From Nemesobacter sp965249045 (lineage in GTDB: Bacteria; Desulfobacterota_D; UBA1144; Nemesobacterales; Nemesobacteraceae): 64,000 bases of DNA. Shown piece by piece: positions 41,783 through 51,520 of this stretch. The position numbers were made by a program, and so were the translations under genes. How positions within the stretch are numbered: the first letter of the stretch is position 1; every line of letters starts with the position of its first letter. The notes below the pieces were generated by a model, which was not told the DNA's origin, did not search any database, and saw only the letters and a program-made list of their open reading frames with translations. Where the stretch lies: positions 620,001-684,000 of the forward strand of contig OZ252213.1 of assembly GCA_965249045.1 (NCBI GenBank). Direction: 5' to 3'.

Positions 41783-42934
41783 ATGAGAATTTTAATGCGA
41801 AATACGGTCTTTAAGACAGCAGCCCTTGCGGGTCTTTTTTCATGCATGCTGATGCTTGCAGGTGCCTTTTCCGGTATTACGGCTTCCGTGCACGCTGTAC
41901 ATGAAGGTTTTATACACGCTGATGAGGTGGGTACCGACGAAGATAAGCTTAAAGAATTTGTAGAGGATGCGGTTGACGCCTATTATCTAGAATTTCTTAT
42001 CAGACGCTGCGACTTTAGCAGCGCTCCTTTTGCTAGTCTTATCACTATTGATCTTTTAACCGTTTTGGTAGAAGAAATAAAGGAACTTATTCCTTCTTTT
42101 TCTCTTGTGGGTCTAAATAATAGGTCGGATTTAGAGCCTTATTGCGACTTTACTCAACTCTTCCATCAGGTGTTTGATAAAGAAGGAGATAGAGGAGAAG
42201 GAGATTGGAAGTCGGGCTCCATATATCTTTTTGTTATGGATGATCAAGGAAGGGTGCTTTTTGACGGAGCTGATCCAAGTGTTGAGGGGGAGGGTTTGGT
42301 TGCCGAGGACGAGGGCGGAAGAGATGTCGCGGATGAAATTATCACAGAGGTGCAAGATGCTAATGAAGACGGTTTTGTTGAGTATTGTTGGGATGATCCG
42401 ACCGAGGACGGTGACGACATAGACGATAACGATCCTAAAACGGCCCCCGGCGACTCTTGGAAAAAAAGCTACGTTGTAGATCCCTTTGTGTACTTGAAAG
42501 CGCCGGCGCTCTCCGGTTCTCCGAGGGTTATTTTCGGTTCCGGTATCTATCCGAAAACGGATGAAGCGCCGCCAGGATGTGACGGGAATGGAATGGCTGA
42601 TTACGACGGGGACGATATGGATGGCGACGGGGACGATATGGATGGCGACGGGGACGATATGGATGGCGACGGGGACGATATGGATGGCGACGGGGATGAT
42701 ATGGATGGCGACGGGGACGATATGGATGGCGACGGGGATGATATGGATGGCGACGGGGATGACACACCTTCAGTAGAGGATATTGCCGATAGCGGAGGTT
42801 GTGCAATTGCGGCGGGGAGCGACAGTACACCTCGGGGTACCGCGTTTAACCTGTTGCTGATAGTGTCCACTCTGTTTTTCACCATATCATTCAGAAACCG
42901 TGTGGCGGGCAGACGGAACGGCATTCAGTCTTAG
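41783..42934 (+). CDS. Secreted single-Cache-domain protein with Asp-rich 7-residue repeat and C-terminal sorting-like tail
   Basis: A 383-aa protein with a signal peptide (TAALAGLFSCMLMLAGAFSGITASVHA). A Cache-like domain at about 50-260 includes WKSGSIYLFVMDDQGRVLFDGADPSVEGEGLVAEDEGGRDVAD and PRVIFGSGIYP. At 275-327 come seven perfect DGDDMDG units, a likely Ca2+-binding or flexible acidic stalk. The tail SGGCAIAAGSDSTPRGTAFNLLLIVSTLFFTISFRNRVAGRR, with a small-residue/Cys motif, a hydrophobic helix and an Arg-rich end, resembles CTERM sorting signals. I infer surface attachment. No sensor kinase or chemoreceptor partner is adjacent. Confidence 0.75.
   Translation: MRILMRNTVFKTAALAGLFSCMLMLAGAFSGITASVHAVHEGFIHADEVGTDEDKLKEFVEDAVDAYYLEFLIRRCDFSSAPFASLITIDLLTVLVEEIKELIPSFSLVGLNNRSDLEPYCDFTQLFHQVFDKEGDRGEGDWKSGSIYLFVMDDQGRVLFDGADPSVEGEGLVAEDEGGRDVADEIITEVQDANEDGFVEYCWDDPTEDGDDIDDNDPKTAPGDSWKKSYVVDPFVYLKAPALSGSPRVIFGSGIYPKTDEAPPGCDGNGMADYDGDDMDGDGDDMDGDGDDMDGDGDDMDGDGDDMDGDGDDMDGDGDDMDGDGDDTPSVEDIADSGGCAIAAGSDSTPRGTAFNLLLIVSTLFFTISFRNRVAGRRNGIQS
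42605..42763 (+). repeat. Seven 21-bp tandem repeats (coding)
   Basis: GACGGGGACGATATGGATGG + C is repeated seven times (42605-42751), followed by a partial eighth. Only C/T changes at the third position of GAC/GAT occur. The near-identity suggests recent copy-number expansion. All other frames are open too because of the repeat. Confidence 0.95.
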
Positions 42935-43017
42935 TTTCAGGGATGTTTTTTTGACTAAGGCACCGTCGCCTTGGGAATAGTTTCCCGATTCGGGCGGACT
43001 GGTGTTTTAACGAGAAC

Positions 43018-43060
43018 AAGTAAAGGGGGAGCGTCGCTGGACGTCCCCCCTTTTACTTTG
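43018..43060. terminator. Bidirectional terminator between the Cache gene and hsp20
   Basis: AAGTAAAGGGGG pairs with CCCCCCTTTTACTT (one bulge), with A-rich and T-rich ends on opposite sides. It lies between the convergent genes. Confidence 0.7.
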
Positions 43061-43062
43061 GG

Positions 43063-43482
43063 TCAGTTCACTTCTATTTTTTTTGAAGGTTCATCCTGCT
43101 TTCTCGGAAGTGTGAGGCGCAGGACGCCGTCTTTGTACTCGGCCTTTATGTTTTCTCTGTCTATGTTGTCGTCAAGAAAGAAACTTCTCTCAAACAGTCC
43201 GTAGGATCTCTCGACCCTGAGATATCCCTCTTTTTCGGTCTTGTTCTCAAGCTTTTTTTCTCCCTTTATCGTAAGCCGGTTGTCCTTTACGTCTATGTCG
43301 AGATCCTCCCTGCTTACCCCAGGAAGTTCAGCTGACACGACGAAATTCCCTCCGTCGTCGAAAACGTCGACCTTGGGACTCCGGGCCGCCTCTGATGCCT
43401 CGGGATCAAAAACCCCGGGAAAGACGCTTGCGAAATTACGAAAAACATTTCCCGGCTCCCATAGATTTACTGCGTATTTCAT
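43063..43482 (-). CDS. Small heat shock protein (Hsp20/alpha-crystallin)
   Basis: A 139-aa protein with the alpha-crystallin domain: PKVDVFDDGGNFVVSAELPGVSREDLDIDVKDNRLTIKGEKK, SYGLFERSFFLDDNIDRENIKAEYKDGVLRLTLPRKQ. The A-x-x-x-n-GVL signature is present as EYKDGVLRLTLP. It is an ATP-independent holdase in the cytoplasm. GGAGGTAACGAC precedes the ATG. I see no clear CIRCE or sigma-32 site upstream. Confidence 0.95.
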   Translation of the reverse strand: MKYAVNLWEPGNVFRNFASVFPGVFDPEASEAARSPKVDVFDDGGNFVVSAELPGVSREDLDIDVKDNRLTIKGEKKLENKTEKEGYLRVERSYGLFERSFFLDDNIDRENIKAEYKDGVLRLTLPRKQDEPSKKIEVN

Positions 43483-43636
43483 TGTCGTTACCTCCAGTAT
43501 ATGAATTTTTTACCCCCGGTTCCCCTTCCGCAATTCCATATTAATCATCGTCCTTCGGGACTCAAGGATTTTTTTTGTTCTCCCCGGGTTGTATTTACCG
43601 TGAAATAATGGTTTGTTTGATTACTGGAGAACACGC

Positions 43637-45325
43637 ATGGCGAGACGACAAGGCGGATATCTGGTCTCAAAAGCTCTTTACGATCTTGGAGTGAGAGACA
43701 TTTTCACCCTCGGAGGGGGACACATAAACCCCGTTTACAGGGCCTGCACCGATCTTGGCATAAGGCTTGTCGACACCCACCACGAGCAGGGAGCCGCGAT
43801 GGCGGCGGATGCTTACGGGAGGCTAAGGAGAACGCCTGGCGTGTGCCTTGTGACGGCTGGTCCCGGTCTAACAAACGCCCTTACCGGGGTCTCGGGCTCC
43901 TACCTTGCCAATTCTCCCATGATACTGATTTCGGGACGTTCGGGGATTGAGGAGAACGATAGGATGTCCCTTCAGGAAATAGACCAGGAGGCAATCGTAA
44001 GGCCCGTTACTAAGTGGGCGAGGACGGTTTACGAGGTGGCAAGGCTCGAAGAGTATGTCTCGGCTGCCTACGGGGCCGCTATCTCGTCCAGACCGGGGCC
44101 TGCGTATCTGGGGATGTCCTACGAGGTTCTCTATCCCAGCTGTGATGAAGGGGAAACTTCGCCCGTGAGGGCTCCCGTTCCCGATACGGACTGCGAACCC
44201 CCAGAGCGTAAGATCTCGGAGTTCTTCCAGCTGCTCTCGGCATCGAAAAGGCCCGTCGTGATTGTCGGAAGCGGCGGGTGGTACTCGGGGGCCGAACGGA
44301 GTCTTTTGGAATTTGCCGAAAGACTGGGAGCACCTTTTTTCACGCTTAACATGGGAAGAGGCATTCTGCCCGATAGCCATAAATGCTGCTTCGGAGCGGC
44401 GTCCCCGGCAAGTCCTGGGGGATTCAGGGAAATAAGCGCAAACGCGGACCTTGTAATCCTCCTCGGCATAAGGCTTAGCATCTACACCGGGTTCGGAAAC
44501 ACCATAAATCCCGAAGCCAAAACCGTCCAGGTAGATATTAACCCGGAGGAGATGGGTAGGAACCGCCCGGCGGATCTCGGGGTAGTGTGCGACCTTGATT
44601 CTTTTCTCAGAAAGTCAAATCTTTACGCCCGGGAAAACAAGGCAAATTTCGATTTCGGTTCTTGGATGAAAGAGGCTCGCTCATCAAGATCCCGCGCCCG
44701 CGCCGCGTTTCGTCGGGCCGTTTCCAGATCCAAGGGAATCCACCCGGCCGCGGTTGCAAAAACGGTTTCGGATTACCTCGGGGGAGATGGAATAATCGCG
44801 GTCGACGGCGGGGACTGCCAGTCATGGACCGATCTTTCGTGCGAGGTGAAAAAACCGGGGCATTACCTTAAGGGAGGTCCGCTTGGGTGCATGGGAGTCG
44901 GAGTGCCTTTCGCCCTCGGTGCAAAGGTGGCCTTTCCCGAAAAGCCCGTGGTTCTTGTAACCGGGGACGGGGCTGTGGCCATGAATTTCATGGAGATGGA
45001 GACCGCGGTAAGACATTCAGTGCCGTTTGTGGTAGTGGTATGCAACGATTCAGCGTGGGGAATGACTAAGCACCAGATAGATATAACCTACCCCGAGGCG
45101 GGGACGACCCAGGGGGTGGATCTCGGTTTCATCGATTTTCACGAGATAATAAAAGCGATGGGCGGATACGGAGAGAAGATAGAAAACATAAAAGACCTGA
45201 CCCCAGGGCTGGAGAGGGCTTTTTCTTCAGGGCTTCCGGCGGTGCTTAACGTGAGGACCGATCCCGACGCGGTAAGCGGCGCCACTCGGGTGATCACCGA
45301 GATGATGATGAAGGCGATGGACTGA
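43637..45325 (+). CDS. Thiamine diphosphate-dependent enzyme (acetolactate synthase-like)
   Basis: A 562-aa protein with the three ThDP-enzyme domains. The N-terminal PYR domain includes VRDIFTLGGGHINPVYRACTDLGIRLVDTHHEQGAAMAADAYGRLRRTPGVCLVTAGPGLTNALTG, whose E in HEQGA is the activating glutamate. A central Rossmann domain follows. The PP domain has VTGDGAVAMNFMEMETAVRHSVPFVVVVCNDSAWG. It is like acetolactate synthase large subunits and oxalyl-CoA or benzoylformate decarboxylases. No small subunit gene is adjacent, so an ALS role is uncertain. ATG 43637 follows TGGAG. Confidence 0.85.
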   Translation: MARRQGGYLVSKALYDLGVRDIFTLGGGHINPVYRACTDLGIRLVDTHHEQGAAMAADAYGRLRRTPGVCLVTAGPGLTNALTGVSGSYLANSPMILISGRSGIEENDRMSLQEIDQEAIVRPVTKWARTVYEVARLEEYVSAAYGAAISSRPGPAYLGMSYEVLYPSCDEGETSPVRAPVPDTDCEPPERKISEFFQLLSASKRPVVIVGSGGWYSGAERSLLEFAERLGAPFFTLNMGRGILPDSHKCCFGAASPASPGGFREISANADLVILLGIRLSIYTGFGNTINPEAKTVQVDINPEEMGRNRPADLGVVCDLDSFLRKSNLYARENKANFDFGSWMKEARSSRSRARAAFRRAVSRSKGIHPAAVAKTVSDYLGGDGIIAVDGGDCQSWTDLSCEVKKPGHYLKGGPLGCMGVGVPFALGAKVAFPEKPVVLVTGDGAVAMNFMEMETAVRHSVPFVVVVCNDSAWGMTKHQIDITYPEAGTTQGVDLGFIDFHEIIKAMGGYGEKIENIKDLTPGLERAFSSGLPAVLNVRTDPDAVSGATRVITEMMMKAMD

Positions 45326-45350
45326 AGTTCCCCATCGGCGAGCTTCGCCG

Positions 45351-47147
45351 TCAGTCATTTTTGAGCACCGCAAGAAAGGCTTCCTGCGGTATCTCCACCC
45401 TGCCTACCTGCTTCATTCTCTTTTTGCCTTCTTTCTGTTTCTCAAGAAGTTTTCTTTTTCTGGTGACGTCTCCCCCGTAGCACTTGGAGGTAACGTCCTT
45501 TCTCATTGCCTTTACCGATTCACGGGCTATTACGCGGCTTCCGATTGCGGCCTGTATGGCCACCTCGTAGAGCTGGCGGGGGATAAGCGACCGGAGCTTC
45601 ACTATAAGCTCTCTTCCTCTTTCATATGCCTTGTCCTTGTGGGAGATTATAGAGAGCGCGTCGACCGGGTTTCCGTTAACAAGGATATCAAGCTTTATAA
45701 GGTTTGAATCCTTGTATCCCGCGGGTTCGTAATCCATGGACGCATACCCCTTGGTGACGGATTTTAGGGTGTCGTAGAAGTCGTAGACTATTTCCGCGAG
45801 AGGAAGTTCGTATTCGATTATGGCCCTATTTTCGGTCACGTAGCTTAGGTTTTTCTGTATTCCCCTTCTTTTCTCGCAAAGCTCGAATATCTGGCCCAGA
45901 TAATCCGAAGGCGTGTGAACGGACACGAGCACGTACGGTTCCTGAAGCCGGGCGGAGCGGTCGCCCGTCGGAAGTTCGTTCGGGTTATCGACGTACACTT
46001 CCCGCCCTCCGGGATAGATAGCCTTGTAGATAACCGTGGGTGCGGTTGTTATTAGATTCACGTCGAATTCCCTCTCAACTCTCTCCCTGACGATTTCCAT
46101 GTGGAGCAGACCGAGGAATCCGCAGCGGAACCCGAATCCAAGGGCAATAGAGGTCTCGGGTTCGTAAACAAGCGACGAATCGTTGAGCTTTAGCTTCTCA
46201 AGACCTTCTTTGAGCCTGTCGTAATCTCCCGTGTCGATGGGATAGAGGCCGCTGAAAACCATCGGCTTTATCACTTTGAATCCCTTGAGAGGATTTTTGG
46301 TGGAGTCTGAGGCTTCGGTTATCGTATCTCCAACCCCCGCTTCCCCGATTTCCTTTATCGAGGCGGTTATAAAACCGACCTGTCCGGTTTCTAGCCGCTC
46401 AAGTTCAATGGCCTGCGGAGAGAACGTGCCTATTTTTCTTACCTCGTATTTCTTGCCGGTCGCCATGAGCTTGATACCCATGCCGAGTCTTACCATTCCT
46501 TCGTATACCCTTACCAGCATCACCACGCCCTGATACGAGTCAAACCAGCTGTCGAATACAAGTGCCTTCAGCCTTGAACCATTAGAGGTTTTTGGTGGCG
46601 GCACGAACGCTATTATTGATTCCAGTATTTCCTTCGTGCCGGTCCCGTCCTTCGCGCTTGCCAAAACGGCGTTCTCCGTTGAGATCCCCACTATGTCTTC
46701 TATCTCTTTTTTTACCCTTTCGGGTTCGGCGGAAGGCAAATCTATTTTGTTTATAACCGGTATCAGCTCAAGCCCGGAATCGGCGGCCAGGTAGGCATGG
46801 GCAAGCGTCTGGGCCTCAACTCCCTGGGACGCATCGACGACCAGAAGGGCTCCCTCGCACGCTATCAGGCTTCGCGAAACCTCGTAACTGAAATCGACGT
46901 GCCCCGGAGTATCTATCAGATTGAATTCGTAAGTTCGGCCGTCATCGGCGGTATATTTAAGTCTTACCGCCTGGGCCTTTATGGTTATTCCCCTTTCCTT
47001 TTCTATTTCCATGTTGTCGAGGAACTGCTCGGTTTTATCGCGCTCGCTTAAGGTTCCTGTGAATTCAAGCAGCCTGTCGGCAAGAGTGGATTTGCCGTGG
47101 TCGACGTGGGCTATTATGGAGAAGTTTCGAATGAGGTCTGTTTCCAT
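45351..47147 (-). CDS. lepA: Elongation factor 4 (LepA)
   Basis: A 598-aa translational GTPase: G1 IAHVDHGKSTLADRL, G2 RGITIKAQAV, G3 DTPGHVDF, G4 NKIDLP. The LepA-specific C-terminal domain follows (SITSK-like lysine run near ...RKDVTSKCYGGDVTRKRKLLEKQKEGKKRMKQVG). It acts on stalled or pre/post-translocation ribosomes. ATG 47147 (METDLIRNFSIIAHV) is the family start; an upstream in-frame codon at 47171 is unlikely. Confidence 0.97.
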   Translation of the reverse strand: METDLIRNFSIIAHVDHGKSTLADRLLEFTGTLSERDKTEQFLDNMEIEKERGITIKAQAVRLKYTADDGRTYEFNLIDTPGHVDFSYEVSRSLIACEGALLVVDASQGVEAQTLAHAYLAADSGLELIPVINKIDLPSAEPERVKKEIEDIVGISTENAVLASAKDGTGTKEILESIIAFVPPPKTSNGSRLKALVFDSWFDSYQGVVMLVRVYEGMVRLGMGIKLMATGKKYEVRKIGTFSPQAIELERLETGQVGFITASIKEIGEAGVGDTITEASDSTKNPLKGFKVIKPMVFSGLYPIDTGDYDRLKEGLEKLKLNDSSLVYEPETSIALGFGFRCGFLGLLHMEIVRERVEREFDVNLITTAPTVIYKAIYPGGREVYVDNPNELPTGDRSARLQEPYVLVSVHTPSDYLGQIFELCEKRRGIQKNLSYVTENRAIIEYELPLAEIVYDFYDTLKSVTKGYASMDYEPAGYKDSNLIKLDILVNGNPVDALSIISHKDKAYERGRELIVKLRSLIPRQLYEVAIQAAIGSRVIARESVKAMRKDVTSKCYGGDVTRKRKLLEKQKEGKKRMKQVGRVEIPQEAFLAVLKND

Positions 47148-47382
47148 GATCAGGCTGAAATTATAAAGCAATGTCCTTATGTTTCAAACGTCGCGAATGC
47201 GCCTTGTGTCTGAACGAAGCTGGATCGTAAACGCCTGCTCCGCAGCGGTTTTTCGTAAGGGCTCGGGAGAGACGGCGACCGTTTTAAATTTTTTCGTTTC
47301 CCGGCAAAGATTAAAACTAAACTATACCGTGTTCTGTGTTATAATCGAAAACCGGTATTCTTTGGACTAAAGGAGGATCAAG

Positions 47383-49941
47383 ATGAAAAAAGGAGTCATT
47401 ACGGGACTTGCCGCGTTGCTTGTCGTGGCTTTGTTTTACCCCTTGGCGCAGGCTTACGAACTTGAAAAGCTCGTGGTGCTCGGCAGCCGTTTTCAGGAAC
47501 GTAGCGTTTCTGATTCTCCGGTTCCCGTGGACGTCATAACAGAAGAGGAGATTGTTGCTACCGGACAGACGGAGGTGGGACGCATTATTCAGGAACTCGT
47601 ACCGTCTTTTAACTTTTCGAGCTCGACCATAAGCGACGGAACGGATGCTCTGCGTCCCGCCACGCTTCGGGGTCTGGGGCCTGATCAGGTCTTGGTGCTG
47701 GTTAACGGAAAGCGCCGCCACAAAAGCGCCCTTGTACACGTGAACACTTCCGTGGGTCGGGGTACCGCGGGCGTTGACATGAACACTATTCCGGTAAGCG
47801 CGATCAAAAGAATCGAGGTTCTTCGAGACGGTTCTTCCGCCCAGTATGGTTCAGACGCTATCTCCGGCGTTATAAACATAGTGCTTAAGGACGGCTACGA
47901 TGGCAAGATAACGGCGTTTGCTGGACAGCTTTACGAAGGAGACGGAGAAACCCTGGTGGCAAGCATAAACAAGGGTTTTTCGCTCGGTGGAGAAAGTGTT
48001 GTGAACGCTACGCTTGAGGTGCGGGACAGAGGACGCTCCAACAGGGCAGGGTTGATGGGAGATATTCAGTATCCGGGTACTGAACGTGTGCCGAACCCGA
48101 GTGAATGTGAAGGGATGGTAGGATGTTACAAACTGGCGCCTCCTAGTGCTAATAACGACAACGAAAAAGAGCGTACTTTTCCCAGGGATCGGTTCCGGAT
48201 AGGCGATGCGGATTCCACGCACGTAAGCTTCGTGCTCAACATGAGAGGGCCGGTGGATTTTATGGACGGGGAGATTTACAGTTTCTTTGACCTGTCCACG
48301 AGGGAAAACGAGAGCGGAGGTTTTTACAGGAGAGCGAAAACAGTTTCCCAGAACCCCGCTGGGTCAGATTATCCGGACGGATTTCTTCCTCTTATAAAGA
48401 CCCGTATAAACGATTATGCATTCGGTGCAGGTTTCGAGGGAGACCTTACCGACAGCATTAAGATGGATGCGAGCTACGTCGTGGGCGGAAACACTTTTTC
48501 CTTTGAAATCGCAAACTCCCACAACGCCACCTGGGTTCTGTGCAAAGCCGATCCTGGTCTCTGCATCGGTGCTCCGGAGGACTACAGCGATTCAATTCCG
48601 TCATCTGCCGAAGCCGGTGAATTAAAGCTTTTTCAGCACACCGTTAATCTGGATTTTACCACTCCTCTTACGTTTGGAAATTTTGCCTGGGGAGGCGAGT
48701 ACAGAAGGGAAGAATATGAAATAAAGGCGGGAGAACAATATTCATATGAAGACTACTTGGGAGATAGCAACAGTTCTATAGGTGCAGTCCCCGGAATTCA
48801 GGTGTTTCCGGGTTTCAGACCCGACAACGAGGTCTCAGAAACCAGAGACGCTTTTTCCGCTTACGCCGACGCGGAGTTTGACGTCGGGGAGATGCTGCTT
48901 TTAAGTCCCGCCGTGCGCTACGAGAACTACAGCGACTTCGGAAACACCTTTAACGGAAAACTCTCCGCCCGAGCGGCGCTTTCTGACTCCTTCTCTCTTA
49001 GAGGTTCTGCGAGCACGGGTTTTAGGGCTCCTTCCATGCAGCAGATTTATTTCAACAACATCTCAACTCAGTTCAATCCGAACGCTGATGGTGTGCAAGT
49101 ACCATCTCAGGTGAGGACTTTTCGCAACGACAGCCAAGTGGCGAAGGATATAGGTATTCCAGAACTAAAGGAGGAAACCTCAAGGAACTTCAGCGCCGGT
49201 TTTGTTTTCAGTCCCACTCCGGCTTTCACAATCACGACCGATTTTTATTACATACTGATTGACGACCGTATAGTTCTGCCTAACAGGATTAAGAGCAGTG
49301 ACCCGGATCTTTCGCAGACAGTGAAAGATATCCTTGCCCAGGAAAGAGTGAGGGAGGCTCAGTTCTTCATGAACGCCGCAGACACTACGACCAAGGGAGT
49401 GGACATAGTCGCAAGCTTTGACCATTCTTTTGCTGACAGTTCCACGTTAAAAATTGTTTTTGCCGGAACGGTAAACGAAACCGAGGTTACGGATACGAAC
49501 CTTCCGGAACTTCTTGATGAGAAGTTTTTTGACAAACAAGCCCGTTCAATAATAGAAGAGTGGCAGCCTAAAGACCGGTTCTCACTTTCTGGTTCTTATT
49601 CAAGAGGCCTTGCGTCCCTGCTGATCGCTGTTCACCGTTACGGAGAGTATACGGTTGTTGACGGAGACAAACAGACCTACGGTGCAAAGTACCTAACCGA
49701 CGCGAATCTTAGTCTGGACTTGGGCAAAATTGGTATGCTTAAGGTCGGAGCGAACAACCTTTTTGACGTAAAGCCCGACAAGAACAGGGACGAACTCAAC
49801 GGGTCAAGGGGCGGAACCATATATGATCACGACGGGTCCCTTATAGTTGATTCTCCGGGGGTTTTCACTTATTCCCGGCGTTCGGCGCCTTTCGGAATTA
49901 ACGGCGGTTATTACTACGTGGCTTACGAGTACAGCTTCTAA
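47383..49941 (+). CDS. TonB-dependent receptor
   Basis: An 852-aa outer-membrane receptor with a signal peptide (MKKGVITGLAALLVVALFYPLAQA), a TonB box-like segment ELEKLVVLGSR, and the plug domain (PVPVDVITEEEIVATGQTEVGRIIQELVPSFNF...TLRGLGPDQVLVLVNGKRRH...IPVSAIKRIEVLRDGSSAQYGSDAISGVINIVLK). A 22-strand-type barrel then ends in GGYYYVAYEYSF with the terminal aromatic. It imports an unknown ligand. No ABC transporter or TonB gene is nearby. AAAGGAGG precedes the ATG, and TATAAT at 47339 is a possible -10. Confidence 0.95.
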   Translation: MKKGVITGLAALLVVALFYPLAQAYELEKLVVLGSRFQERSVSDSPVPVDVITEEEIVATGQTEVGRIIQELVPSFNFSSSTISDGTDALRPATLRGLGPDQVLVLVNGKRRHKSALVHVNTSVGRGTAGVDMNTIPVSAIKRIEVLRDGSSAQYGSDAISGVINIVLKDGYDGKITAFAGQLYEGDGETLVASINKGFSLGGESVVNATLEVRDRGRSNRAGLMGDIQYPGTERVPNPSECEGMVGCYKLAPPSANNDNEKERTFPRDRFRIGDADSTHVSFVLNMRGPVDFMDGEIYSFFDLSTRENESGGFYRRAKTVSQNPAGSDYPDGFLPLIKTRINDYAFGAGFEGDLTDSIKMDASYVVGGNTFSFEIANSHNATWVLCKADPGLCIGAPEDYSDSIPSSAEAGELKLFQHTVNLDFTTPLTFGNFAWGGEYRREEYEIKAGEQYSYEDYLGDSNSSIGAVPGIQVFPGFRPDNEVSETRDAFSAYADAEFDVGEMLLLSPAVRYENYSDFGNTFNGKLSARAALSDSFSLRGSASTGFRAPSMQQIYFNNISTQFNPNADGVQVPSQVRTFRNDSQVAKDIGIPELKEETSRNFSAGFVFSPTPAFTITTDFYYILIDDRIVLPNRIKSSDPDLSQTVKDILAQERVREAQFFMNAADTTTKGVDIVASFDHSFADSSTLKIVFAGTVNETEVTDTNLPELLDEKFFDKQARSIIEEWQPKDRFSLSGSYSRGLASLLIAVHRYGEYTVVDGDKQTYGAKYLTDANLSLDLGKIGMLKVGANNLFDVKPDKNRDELNGSRGGTIYDHDGSLIVDSPGVFTYSRRSAPFGINGGYYYVAYEYSF

Positions 49942-49964
49942 GTCTGTCTTAAGCCGACGATATT

Positions 49965-49997
49965 TTCCTGCCGGGAGGCAGTCCCTCCCGGCAGGAA
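49965..49997 (+). terminator. Terminator-like hairpin between TonB receptor and aldehyde dehydrogenase
   Basis: TTCCTGCCGGGAGG pairs perfectly with CCTCCCGGCAGGAA around a 5-base loop. It lies between convergent genes and probably serves both. Confidence 0.75.
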
Positions 49998-50013
49998 CTT
50001 TCTCTGGAGTCAT

Positions 50014-51408
50014 TCATATCGCGGATGACCTTATTACCATCAGTTTTTCGTGGGTCATCTCGCGCATCGTGTACGGAATTCCTCCCGTTCCGATTCCCGA
50101 GTGCTTGGCTCCCCGAAAAGGCATCCAGTCGACCCGGAACGCGGTGTGGTCATTTACGAGTACCGAAGCCGCTTTTAGTTTTCTTACAGCACCTAGGGCA
50201 GTATCAATGTTTTTAGTGAATACAGACGCCTGAAACGAGTAGGGGAGGCTGTTTGCGAGTTCTATCGCCTCGTCCATTGTTTCGTACGGGTAAATGGCTA
50301 TTACAGGTCCGAAAATCTCCTTGCGCGAGAGTCTGCAGCCCTGCGATGGGTTAAGGATTACGGTAGGTTCATAGCAGGTTTTTCCGATTCTTCTGCCCCC
50401 GCAAAGAAGCTTCCCGTCTTTCCTCAGAGCTTCTTTTACCCAGTTATTTACTCTTGAAACCTCACCCGGACTTATGAGAGGGCCTATCTGTGTATTTTCG
50501 TCCATAGGGTCTCCGACTTTTGCCCCAAGGGCCAGTTTTTTGAGTCCTTCGGCGACCCTTTTCACCACCGAACTCTGCGCGAAAACCCTCTGCACGGAAA
50601 CGCAAACCTGTCCCGCATGGTAGAAGCCGCCTTTTGCCAGAAGAGGAAGCATGTCGTTGATGTCGGCGTCGCGTTCGACTATCACGGGAGCCGCACCCCC
50701 GTGCTCAAGGGCGCATCTGGTCCCCGGAGCGAGTTTTGACCTTAGATGCCATCCCACTTCCGCGGAGCCGATGAACGTAAGGTAGTCGACCCTTTTATCG
50801 GTGGCCAGTGCCTCCGCGAGCGTATCATCCACGATAACCGCGCGGGCCCATTGTTCCGGGAGACCGCTTTTGTAGAGAGCTTCGAGCAGGTTAAGGCAGG
50901 AAAGGGGCGTGTTAAGCGCGGGTTTGATGATTACCGGGCAGCCGACGGCCACCGCGGGTATCACCTGATGAACGGCGAGGTTAAAAGGATGATTGAAGGC
51001 CGAGATTGCTACAACCACACCTATTGGTTCCCTGAGAGTAAAGGCTATCCTGTTAAGAGAAGCCGTATTGCTGCCCATAGGTATTTCCTCTCCCGCTAGG
51101 CTCGAAAGGGATTCGGTTGCTACCTTTATTCCGTTTATGGCTCTTGTGACCTCTGCCCTCGTGTCGACGAGGGGCTTTCCGCCCTCCGCGGCGGCATCCG
51201 TTACGATACGGTCGTAGTTTTTTTCAACAAACAGCCTCGTTCGCTCGAGAATCTCTATTCTTTGCGGAAAAGGAATTTTTTTTGACGAGTCGTCTGCAAG
51301 AGCCCTCGCGGCGGAAAGCGCTTTTTCCATCTCTTTTTTGCCGGTCACGGGAATTTTTCTTATGAGTTTTTCGTCGTAGGCTCCTAGGACCTCTAGTGTT
51401 TTCGGCAT
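50014..51408 (-). CDS. NAD(P)-dependent aldehyde dehydrogenase family protein
   Basis: A 464-aa protein: VVAISAFNHPFNLAVHQVIPAVAVGCPVIIKPA (cofactor lysine), LTFIGSAEVG, catalytic Glu in CALEHGGAAPV, catalytic Cys in HAGQVCVSVQRVF, EIFGPVIAIYPYE and FRGAKHSGIGTGGIPYTMREMTHEKL. The start at 51408 has GGAGGTAACAAGC in front; a longer frame to 51675 is not supported. HGGAAPV instead of the common LGG suggests the lactaldehyde/glyceraldehyde-3-phosphate branch, but the substrate is uncertain. Confidence 0.93.
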   Translation of the reverse strand: MPKTLEVLGAYDEKLIRKIPVTGKKEMEKALSAARALADDSSKKIPFPQRIEILERTRLFVEKNYDRIVTDAAAEGGKPLVDTRAEVTRAINGIKVATESLSSLAGEEIPMGSNTASLNRIAFTLREPIGVVVAISAFNHPFNLAVHQVIPAVAVGCPVIIKPALNTPLSCLNLLEALYKSGLPEQWARAVIVDDTLAEALATDKRVDYLTFIGSAEVGWHLRSKLAPGTRCALEHGGAAPVIVERDADINDMLPLLAKGGFYHAGQVCVSVQRVFAQSSVVKRVAEGLKKLALGAKVGDPMDENTQIGPLISPGEVSRVNNWVKEALRKDGKLLCGGRRIGKTCYEPTVILNPSQGCRLSRKEIFGPVIAIYPYETMDEAIELANSLPYSFQASVFTKNIDTALGAVRKLKAASVLVNDHTAFRVDWMPFRGAKHSGIGTGGIPYTMREMTHEKLMVIRSSAI

Positions 51409-51520
51409 GCTTGTTACCTCCACCGCCTTTCGCGCGGGCTTTTCGTTTTTTAGATACCTGATTTTAAGCACTTTACATACAAGCAGCGGGTGTTTATATT
51501 GAAAAGTAGAGGTCATTTCC

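Noticed and set aside
42605..42763. CRISPR-like array
   Set aside because: The units are directly adjacent without spacers and lie in frame in a protein gene.
42528..42830. Reverse-strand and other-frame ORFs across the Asp-rich repeat
   Set aside because: They exist only because the 21-bp repeat has no stop in any frame; codon pattern and domain context support the plus-strand Cache protein.
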